64,000 nt of DNA from Auanema rhodensis (Eukaryota > Nematoda > Chromadorea > Rhabditida > Rhabditidae), in contig OZ059897.1 of assembly GCA_964057225.1 (NCBI GenBank), forward strand, positions 7,688,001 to 7,752,000, written 5' to 3'. The stretch's first letter is position 1. The number at the start of each line of letters is the position of its first letter. The notes under the pieces were generated by a model. The model made no database searches. It was not told the origin of the DNA and saw only the letters and a program-made list of their open reading frames with translations. The position numbers and the translations under genes are program-made. Of the stretch, positions 54,071-64,000 are shown in pieces.

Positions 54071-57000
54071 TTCACCTTATATGTTCCTCTCATGCAAACT
54101 CGTCGAAAGCATTTGAACCACAGAAACAAAGCTGAATTGATTATCGTGTACAGGACATATGTGCTGGGAATGATACTAGCAAAATCATTATGACCAGAAA
54201 AAACGGCAGATATAGTTCTAATGAGATATTTTCATTAGATTTGTTTCAAAAAAATCAAGTTTTTAGTGTTTTCACAGCAAAAAGTAGTAGAAGTAGGAGA
54301 TTTAATAGAAGTATAATGGTATCAATGACAAGGAGAATGTGATTTTAGTTTGATTTCAATGAATTAAATTAGTATATTTATGAGTTTATAAAAACATAAA
54401 AGGAACTATGTATACAACATCATCGTAGTATGGTGAGAAAACAAATAATGGAAACTTTCCAAATATAGTTTAGAGAAACAAGTTCATAAGCTGTATCAAA
54501 ATAGTTTCTCTTCCCTCCCTCTATCCTCACTCTTTTTTTTTCCAAAAAAGGAAACAATGACAGAGGCTGACTATGAAGAGTGGTGTATAGAGTAAGAGAA
54601 TAAACATTCGTAAAACAACAGAAAATGTTTTTTTGTTTATCTTTTGCCAAGGTCTACATGAACTTGCGCAAAAAGTATCCTGTTGGAGACAAGATTGAAG
54701 ACAACATTTGAAAAATCTCCTTCTAAATAAATAACATATAACTGTCTAAAAACTTATCGCTTTGCTTAATACGATTGAATTGAACACAACAATCTTCTAA
54801 AAATGCAAAATAGCTTTTAATTTTGGAAACTTTTCTTTGAAATTTTTTAATTTTGATAAAAGTAGTACAAACTATATTTAAGAGAATTATTGAGAATTGG
54901 TTGTATGGTTTTCGTTTTTGTGTGTCTGTGTGTAATGTTCACAGAATAAACGGAGGTTTTGGTAGTTTGAAGGGCCATCAGCTCGTTTTCCATCAGGATC
55001 AGAATCTTGTTTTTGGAATTTTAATGGAAATTATTATCTTAATCTTATTTGCACACGTTTTTTTGTGGTTCACGCTAGTATAAATGGTTTAAATGTCCAA
55101 AAAAAAATCTGTTGGTACTGCAACTGATCGGAATATTTGGAATGAAAAATAAATGAAATAATTGAAACTAAAAATATGAAATGATATGTAATATCAAGGT
55201 CATCCAATAAAAACTTTCAACCTAAGTTGAACTTAACAGTCTTTGCTTTCGTTATAATTTTTCAGTATAGTGATAGTGACGAATTTCTACTAAATTCATT
55301 CTATCTAACATTTGAAATTCTGATAGAACGTTGGAGAAAATGGAAGATAACTACTGAAACATTAAAGTGATTGGAATAATCAGGTGGGCAGTTCATGCAC
55401 CTAGTGCATTCAAACATGGAAGAGGAAGACAGAAATTGCGTCAAAAACACTAGAAAAGCAGAAAAGACGGTGGCAAAACGATCAATTTAAGTGACATCTT
55501 CATACGAGCATGACAATGGGGACTACGCCCTACGGATGAAATCAGAAGGCGTTGACAGAACAATGATTCAAGTAATTTTAAAATAATCTTATGACAAGAT
55601 TCTGAATTAACGTTGTTTGAGCATTGAAGTATCAGTGAGGTAACTTTGACACTAACAACAGAGATCGGAAACTTTGATATCAACGACAAGAGTAAACGGT
55701 CAGGATGTGATGAGACTACGCTCTTGGTGAAGACGACAAAGACTACAAGGGAGGAGGAGGAGCAGCAGCAGAAGGAATGACGAGGCAAATTCGAAGCCGA
55801 TGTGTTTACTTTTCCTTTAAGCGCCGCCCTGGACACCTGGGTACCAATGATTGGATGATCGGGCAGACAACAACGACCACGACCACGACGAAGACAACGC
55901 TGAAACAACGGCGACAACTACGACGACGACAATTCTGCTGATGATGATGAAAAATAAGTAGGCAGCACCAACAATCTGATATCGAAGAATCATCAAAACC
56001 TGATGATGTCGGCGCTTGGGTCATCTGTGAAAAAGCCACACAAGCGAAGAACACGTCTATAGCTCAAGAGATGAAATTAGAAATATCGCCAGATTGCTTT
56101 AAGATGATTTATGATTTGTGAATGAAAAAATTTGAAAAGTTGGTTCCAATCAATCAGTGTTGTAAGGAATAGATCCGACAGTCATTTAACATTAACCATT
56201 AAGGAAAAATTCAAAATCGATATGGTTAATAATGGAAAAGTATTAGAGTGTTTGGGCCATCATCATCGTCATCATCATCATCAACAAGTGAAACTACACT
56301 GAAATCTGGAAACTGCGTCATTCTGAAGCAGTTTGTCCGTTTACAATTCTATATTCTATGTACAGTCATCATCGACGCGGTTAAATCTTTCTTGAGCTTA
56401 AAGTAGAAAGACGACAAAAACACAGAGATACAGACAGTGCTAGGCTTGTAATGACTTAACTTCCAGATGAATTTAGAAACTAGAGAAAATTATAAGGTAA
56501 GGGAAGCAAAGAAAAAGAGAAATACAACAAGAAAGATGATGCACCAGACGGATGATAGAAAGAGGAAAACATGAGGGTACTGGAAGAGGAAGAGACAACC
56601 AGGTGAGGTGAAACCTGTCATGCAAATAGAAATCTGCGGACAAATGTTTCGACACAATGAACGAAAACGGTAGAGAATGAGCATAAAGAGCAAGTCACAA
56701 CGGTGACTGATTCAGATTGAGATACAAAAGAAAAAAAAGAAGACGAAGAAGAAGAAAAATAGATTTCTAATTGTATATGATAGATGTGACAAGTTATTCA
56801 TGATATTATAGAATAATGAACCATCAATAGTGAAGAAAAGGAATATGTAATTCATGTGCGGTCAGGTTGTCACAAGTCGAAGTTTCAAAAAGAGGAGGGA
56901 TTTCTTGTAAATCTTGTGCATGTAAGAAATTTTCGAGAACTTAAAATGAAAAGATGAAGAAATCATAATCAAAAATAGTCAGAAAATCAAAGAAGTCTAA

Positions 57001-59328
57001 GTGAACGGTTCAAGACAAATAAGGAAAGAGATTCATTTTATCGAATTTTTTGTTATATAAACCAGACTACACACTCAAAGTACATTTAATATTTATTTTT
57101 TGTTGACAGAAAAAAAGTTCTTCAAACTTAGAATTTGGTAAAAAGGCTAATACTATAGAAAAAGAGCATATTAAACTGGAAAAGGAAGGAAAGAAGGTGC
57201 AATAGTAAAGATGTACGCGAGAGGTAAGGAGAGTAGGCGGAACAAGAGAAATTATCCGCTCTGGTATAGCAAAGAAGAAAAATAACAATTTTGAGCTGAT
57301 GAGCAGGAATTGCGTGGAAAGTTCACGTAACGATGTGCGTAGAGAAAATTCATACATAAACTTTGGTGATGCAGGTAAAGCCAGGAGACAAATAGTACAG
57401 AGAGAGAGTGGAAACCCGTATTGGCTGGTTTTTAACATTTCGGACAATGAGGGCAGAAAATGCTTTTCATATATCGTTTTTCAGTACAAGCTGATTGAAA
57501 ACGATGAATAGTCAAAGAGGGGAAGAGAGAGATATATAGAGAGTGAGAGAGAGAAAGAAAGAGAGTTTCATAAAAGATTCTCAGTGTTTCATTTTTGTGG
57601 TCAGATAAGGCCAAAGCAAAAGAGAGAGAGAAAGAGAGAGAGGGGGGGAAGAGATAGAGATCATTTCTTCTAAATGACTCAACATATTTTTCTCAGAATA
57701 TAGTACTATATATACAAATATTTATTTTTTTTAATATTTTTTTCTGAAATAGCTGATATGGTAATACTTGAAAAAAATAAAATAATAGAGATGTGAGAAA
57801 ATCTGTTTAGTTAAGATAACATTTGAATTAAGATGTCCTTGAGAAAGTGTGTTCCAATTGACTTAAAGCGAATGCAATGTTCCGCCTACCTTCTTGTCGT
57901 CTAAGTCATTTTGATGAGATAGAACATCGTTCTTTGGAAGTTTTTTCTGAGGACTATGATGGATAATTGTTTCAAATGCTCGTTAAAATCTTGAAGTGAT
58001 TTCAATTTTCTTAATTGTTATCTTAACATTAATAGAACATTGATGAAGAAAAAAGTTTGAAAATCTGAGAAATAGGTGGGTGACAGGCGAGAAAGGTTTG
58101 AAAGTCTCATTGAATAGGCGAATGTAAAGTTACATACGTATATGGAAAGATTGTTAGCTTAGTGAGTCAATGTTTCAGAGATTCAAAATTTTTTTTCAAA
58201 AAAAAAAAAAATATTACTCAACTGAATTGTTTAAAAATACAAAAAACTATTTATGGTATGATGATGCAAAGATGAGAAAAATAAAATATTTTAGAATTGT
58301 TAATGTTTTTTCGAGTTCTAGTTCATTTATTTTCAAAAGAGGTAGCTCAGTGAAGTTCAAGGTTAATCCTCAGGACGTCTTCAATCGACCGATCGGCTGA
58401 ACTAGCCTGACTGCAACGTCTATGGTTTGCATTTCGGATCGTCAGGGCCTGGTGCCACAACGGAAAATTTTAATTTTTTTTCTGCTCATTTCTCATCAGT
58501 TCTTGCGTAGGCATTTCAGATTGCTGTGAAGATGAAGGAGAACGAGGAAGAAAAAGAATCACAGAGACAGAGAGAACGAGAGAGAAAGAGAGAAAAAGAA
58601 ATTTTTTCTGATAAAGATATAACGGTAAAAACGTTTTCGGTTGAAAACTGGAAAACTGTCTTTCTCGAGAGATTTTTCAATGATTAAGTTGTATATTGAC
58701 TTAGAAAACGTGTACGATGGATGACGCTTTGATATATCATCTAATCATTAATCCACATTACTGGTAAAAATTAAGATCAATCATGAAGAAGTGGTAGTTA
58801 AATGGGTTCACGCTGTTTTCATCCTATTATATTTATGTGAAAAACATGAGAAAATGTGTACGTGAAATAGAAAGACAATTACTATATGAATAGTTAGCTA
58901 TATACATTGGCATAGTATACAGATTGTTAAGTGGACAACTATGGAAAGGTATGCTAGTAGTGGTAGTAGTGGAAGGACAGTGAGGAATACGAAAGAATAG
59001 GTTGCAGGCAGAGAGTGTAACAGATACAGATTGAAAGCACCAGTATCGTGTACACCACCTATAGTTATGAATGAAGAGAGAAAATTAGAAAATGAGGCAA
59101 AACGAGACAAAAATGATCAAAAGGAAATGAGAGAGTACGAGAGAAATGAAAAAGTCCAGCGAGGGATGAATGCAGGACATGAGATTGAAGCAAAGTATGA
59201 GCTAAAAAGTGGCCGGTTTTGGAAAGGGAAAGAGGAATTGAACGAGGAGGCAACACACGGTTAACCATCATCGGCAATATAGCATGTAGCCGACCCCGAT
59301 TGAAGAAAGAACGAAAGACAGAGGGAGG

Positions 59329-59355
59329 GAGAGAGAGCCAGAAAGAGATAGAGAT

Positions 59356-59402
<47 letters not shown>
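59329..59402 (+). repeat. GA microsatellite
   Basis: AG repeats with a few interruptions, about 70 bp. Confidence 0.9.
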
Positions 59403-59405
<3 letters not shown>

Positions 59406-61881
59406 GAGTAAGGTGATTTCGCGAACATGGAGTTAGTTGTGGTCAGAAAGGATAGAACCCGTCTGACAATCTGTGAACTACTAACAGTACGCTAACACAT
59501 CAGTTTACGAAGAATTCGAATCGAACTCCACCCAACGACTGTGTCTTGAAATTTTCTATTTTAGGCTTTTTATTTCCTGCAGATGATAGTAACGATGATG
59601 ATGTCGGTGGCGGTGACAACGTTAGACGACAACTATTACCTGCGTGTAGAACAACAAATACCACACCCTACATTTCTGTCATTGGTAATCATCAATAACC
59701 GCCAACGCGATCCTCGTTGTTGTCGTCGTCGTCATTATTTAAACTTTGTCATTTACCTAGTAAGGTGAGTATTCGAATGTGGGTGTAGAGAATTGAGCAC
59801 AAAAAGTACAAAACAACAGATTTTGAAATCAGAAGGCTATCAGTGGTCAGTCAACTGGCTTAGCTTTTTTTCTTTGGTCTTACGTATAAGGAGGTCTAAT
59901 CGGAGAAAGGAAAGATCGTTTGTGTTTTATGAATATAATTTGGACAACGTTGATAACTTAGTAATGCTGAAAATTAGCTTGCCGACAAATATGATTTTCC
60001 AGCTCAGATGAGAGATGAAAAGAGAACGAATGACTTATTTCACGATTGGAATAAGTGACGCTGTCTAACCAGTTTCAGACATAGGGTTAGTTTTTATATG
60101 AAATTTTAATGCTTTTTTTCATATAGTTTTATTATACATTTTGCTTTTTCGTTGAACGAGATCAAAAGAAATGGCGAATATTTTGGTTGCTGCTGATTGA
60201 ATATGATAAGAGGAGTGTGAGAAAAAAAATTAAACGAATGAAGATGATACTGGGCAGAGGGTTGACATGTGTTGCGAAACACATCATCGTCATCATCTGA
60301 AGCACGAAATAGGTCGGGACAAGAATTCGTAGTGCTGCCACCAGATTGAAATGGTGCAGATTAACGGCGTCTAGGCAAATACTCTATACTAATCAAGCTT
60401 TTTCTTTGTCGTTGTCTGTTTCATCTTTAACGAAAACGACGACGAATAACCTGACGATGTTTCGAATTTCGCCTAGGAAAACGATGAGTAGAAGAAGATG
60501 AACTATAGAACGATAGACCGATAGAGAGATGAAGCGATAGATTGACAGAGAAACTAAAAATAGAGAGAGAGAGTCAAGCACAGAGCAACGAGTACAGAGC
60601 AGAACGAATGAGGTAGCTAGAAAGGTTAACGCTAATGATAGACAATAGTGCTTTTTCCACGTTCTGTTAGCATTTTAACGCCAACGCATATTCTATGTGT
60701 TACGCGAGAGAACATTGAAATAAGAAGAAAATGTCTAATACCGTAGTGGAAATGAATAGAAAAGAAAAAAAGTTTCATCGGGATATGAATGATGCTCATC
60801 TTCATGTATCTTCAATAGAAATGGTGAATTCATCTTTGAAGAAAAAACAAAGTATTTTCCTATTTAATTGCTCACAGATTTACAGATTAGCATGATGTAT
60901 ATGTCGATTTGCATGATTATTATAACCATATACACATGAATATATATACATAAAACATAGGATGATGGTCCTGGTATTCATTCTTCCTCTAGTGAAAGGA
61001 AGTATGAAATCAGTAGTTAGATGTGACAAGTGCCAAAACCTGATCACAACAATTTCTGAAAAAAGACAAACAGAGATTTCGACTACATACCGCAGGTTTT
61101 TACTAGTTTTTTTATTTTCAAAATCATTCATCGAAGAAGATTATACTTATATGAATATCGTTTGTTCATAACTATACAGAACGAAAGGAAAATTATAATT
61201 ATTTCTTTATTTTAGAATTACAAACATCTTCACGTAGCACGTCAAAATTACGTCGAACAATCACGTGGAATCATTGGCATTCGTTTCCAGAACCACGACA
61301 GGAACGGTTGAGCTTTTAATCCTTTTTCAAATTTCAATTTTCTCTTTCTTTTTTTAACAAAACGATTTACTCATATCATATAGTTTTTCTATGCAAATCG
61401 GGCAAGGGTTGATGATTGTATCAGAGTTATGAAAGCCAGAAATTGAAAGTTTCATATATGTTTGAGTTATGAATTTAAATTGGACAATTGCCAAAGGAAA
61501 ACTTGACCATCACAGACAAAAGTTTCAAATTTGTCTTAAAGCTTAATGAGCATAAGCAAATAACCTAGCAGGTTTTGACAACCCACCCACACAATTTGCA
61601 ATCTTGACTGGAAAAAGTCAAATTTTTATGTTTAAAACAGTGAAATGATACAAATATTAGAATATATTATAAGGCAATAGAAACTATGAATTTAATTGTA
61701 GTAGTTTGATGAAGGAAATTAAAGAACAAGCTTGCCTGATCTAAGACTGATTGTGTCGCTTTGCTGCTATTGGAATGAGAAGGAGACGTCAGGCTGTCTG
61801 ATGCGTTTTAGTTCAATATATAGGTGTGAAGCAATAGGGAATCATCAACATTGGGGAGGATGATAGTGACCTGTATCTTAC

Positions 61882-61969
61882 TTTCTCCACCTCCTTCTCC
61901 ACCTTGTTTCTTCAGACGCTGTCGAGGACCACCAACCACACCCAAGATCAGTGGCCATTCCTGATTCAT
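61882..61969 (-). CDS. Candidate exon, unassigned (possible further filament first exon)
   Basis: Good acceptor TTTTATTAG, then ATGAATCAGGAATGG, 29 codons plus one base, and a GTAAGA donor. It ends in a Gly-rich QGGEGGGE stretch, and its phase equals that of the filament first exons, so it could splice to 46973. Equally it could be an internal exon following 62901-63017, since those two join in frame. Confidence 0.35.
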
Positions 61970-62900
61970 CTAATAAAACGAGATGCCGGTAGTACTTTGA
62001 TGACTAATACATCAAACCTTCTACTGAAAAAAACGACAATGAAAAAGAATAAGAATAGCTTGAAGAGTTGAAAACGAAAAAGGACAGTAACGTAAAGATA
62101 GCAGAATCCTTTGTGAACTAGGAATCCCTCATCTTTTCAATGTTATCATGATGGCCAATGAATAGATAATACAACAGAAGTCATTGACAAAACTACAACG
62201 ATACTCTTGCTGGCTAATAGAGCTTTCCGACGACAACGCATCGTAGTCATCATCATCATCGCAACATCTGAAGTTGTACTGGACGATAGATCTGAACAAG
62301 AGAACTGAGAAATGGACGAAAAGAAAGTTTTTTTTTGAGAATAAAAGATATGAAAAGTTGATTCACATCATCTGTATTACCTTTTTAGTTTCATAACAAC
62401 CTAACGTTGTAGCATTGTTATCATATTCTGCGTCAACGTTTTCATTTATTTTTTGACAAAATTTCATTTCGTTCTTTCTCAAATATATTTAGAAATGTCT
62501 CAACTGTTTTTCTAAGGGTACTAAGTTAAAAAAACTGTTTAAAAATTTAAATCCAAATAATCTTTAAGGTTTTTTCTTTAATCAATGTTAGATGATTAGA
62601 GATGAAGTAACTTAAACGTTAAGGGATAGATGTCCGATGTTTGGACTTCAGATGTTGCGAGTATGCACAGTAAGCCGACTAGAAAAAGCTAGAAATTGAC
62701 TAAATACAACAAAGCATTAAGAAAAAGAAAAATTTCTGAGCAAAGCAACAAAGATTACTTTTATATAATTGCTTTTCTCAATCTCCTTTAAGCAAAATTA
62801 TTTTTTCATGAAAATCTCTAGCATTTTCCATTTTCTTGAGATAATTCTTTTCAGCCTGTATTAATAGTAGATCAAACTTTAAATTTGCTTAATTATTTAC

Positions 62901-63017
62901 CTTAGAGCCTTGTTCACTCCACATGCGTTCGATGGCCGTCAAACGATGATCCCATGAAGTATGATCGTCATGCATCAACAAGAATCCTAATAACCTCTTG
63001 CATCTTGCTATAATGCA
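62901..63017 (-). CDS. Candidate exon, unassigned
   Basis: Open for 39 codons up to an AAG/GTAAAT donor at 62900. It contains HDDHTSWDHRLTAIERMW, which reads like real protein. The acceptor is uncertain (a CAG at 63018-63020 with little pyrimidine). I do not recognise the family. Confidence 0.3.
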
Positions 63018-64000
63018 CTGAGGGCTTTTCTTCCTTTTACCTTATCCTCTTCCCCCATCTTTACTCAACATATTGCCACCGTAATCCGCTTACTAGAGAC
63101 TTGACTGTTTGCATTGCTTTGACTTTGCTTCGGACCATGCGCAAGCAAATTCCCTTACTTGCTTCTCATAATATTTCTGTTAAAATTTTTGTTTGAGGGT
63201 TTTACTAAATGATTATTTAGCGCTAGTAATAGTACAGAAAAACGTGTTAAGTTTGTTGCCCAGATTCAATGTAGATCAGCCTGAAATGCATTGCTATACA
63301 ATCTGATATCTTGCAGCCTGCAGTGCCTTTAGCTGATCGAAGTTCACGTTTCTTTCTTCTTGTCCAACCAAAAAAAATTATTTGATTGAATTGACCAAAA
63401 AAGCAATAATTTCACAAAATAAACATTGACATAGTTATGATAAATTTCTTTTTTTTTCTTCAACCAAAAGTAAACTTTCATTTGAAATAAAAAGAAATGG
63501 CCCATGTACTTTCTTTCTTTTATGTGCGAAGAACAGCAACAGGTAATCAAGCAAGGGAAGCTGAAATGAAAAATAAAAAAAAGAAATTCTTGCAATTTGC
63601 ATACATTAGCAAGTAATATATTCATTTAATTATATTTCTAATGTTTGTTTAGAAAACAGATGCAATTGTGACCATATTCTGATGAATCTCTCGCCATCGC
63701 CTGACAACGCTGGTGGCCCATCAGCTTTGCTTCTACATTCCAAATACTTCAAAGATGCATCCTTTCTCTGTTTCTTCTGCTTCTTTCGCCTTTTCTTCTT
63801 TTTCGTGTACCGTAAGTCGAGCTTTTTGTGTATTTCATGTACTTATAGATAGCAAAGCGAATAGCAAACACCCAGGAACATCTAGTATTCTCTTTCATAA
63901 TTTTTCTGTTTCCTTCTATAATCTCATCTCTTTCTCTATTTAAGATAAAAAATAAAATTAAAATTTTAATTAATTGAATTTTATTTAAAAAAAAAAGAAA
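63018..64000. other. Window end, no gene supported
   Basis: AT-rich. A Lys-rich open frame on the minus strand at about 63650-63810 has no clear splice sites. A GTAAGT at 63810 on the plus strand could be a donor, but no convincing exon precedes it. Confidence 0.3.

Larger units (their letters stand above)
53148..61881. other. Upstream intron or intergenic DNA, 8.7 kb
   Basis: AT-rich with GA-rich tracts on the plus strand and short CAT/GAC triplet runs at 55860-55960 and 56248-56285. Open frames here have low-complexity composition and no consistent splice framework. The 5' untranslated exon(s) for exon B must lie here or beyond. Confidence 0.4.

Noticed and set aside
55450..56054. Val- and Cys-rich minus frames of 155 and 82 codons
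   Set aside because: Low-complexity triplet repeats with no splice framework; no conserved motif.
59583..59768. Plus-strand exon-like frame with TTCCTGCAG before and AAGGTGAGT after
   Set aside because: Splice signals are good, but composition is triplet-repeat-like (ATG and CGT runs) and no partner exon was found.
61217..61311. Plus-strand 31-codon frame after a TTATTTTAG acceptor
   Set aside because: The plausible upstream exon (ATG 60962, donor at about 61096) is in the wrong phase, so no gene model works.

Overview
This is a eukaryotic nuclear window, almost certainly from a nematode. The evidence is short introns with TTTTCAG-type acceptors, a nematode-type cytoplasmic intermediate-filament gene with a lamin-tail domain, and a BEL/Pao-type retroelement carrying a phlebovirus-like glycoprotein. 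Species cannot be fixed from the sequence alone.

Layout. 1-2573: array flank with a two-exon gene fragment, a decayed second copy of its end, and a coding-like fragment related to a mobile element found again at 22.6-23.1 kb. 2574-42623: a very large tandem array of tRNA-Lys(UUU) genes, all on the minus strand. I count 108 full-length genes by direct reading, plus one split gene and three truncated ones. The usual unit is 261 bp (73-bp tRNA plus 188-bp spacer). Two LTR elements with apparently identical LTR pairs sit inside the array. One is a 3542-bp element (21613-25154, 338-bp LTRs, 4-bp target duplication). The other is a 7755-bp BEL/Pao-like element (26561-34315, 416-bp LTRs, 5-bp target duplication) inserted into the T arm of one tRNA gene. 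Neither shows a reverse-transcriptase reading frame.

42624-64000: single-copy DNA dominated by one minus-strand intermediate-filament gene resembling nematode ifb-1. Twelve shared exons (43159-46973) encode the end of the head, the rod and the lamin-tail. At least three alternative first exons (47088-48255, 49670-49694, 53001-53147) all join the first shared exon in the same phase and predict proteins of 935, 554 and 590 residues. The 935-residue form has an unusual head with thirteen 11-residue Asn-Gly-Ser repeats and three RRPS motifs. Upstream, two further exon-like segments at 61882-61969 and 62901-63017 have compatible phases and may be another first-exon path or a different gene. The remainder is intron or intergenic DNA rich in GA microsatellites.

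The most unusual structure is the tRNA-Lys array: near-identical units, higher-order repeats of 2, 3, 5 and 10 units, distinct classes of mutated copies, and recent retroelement insertions.
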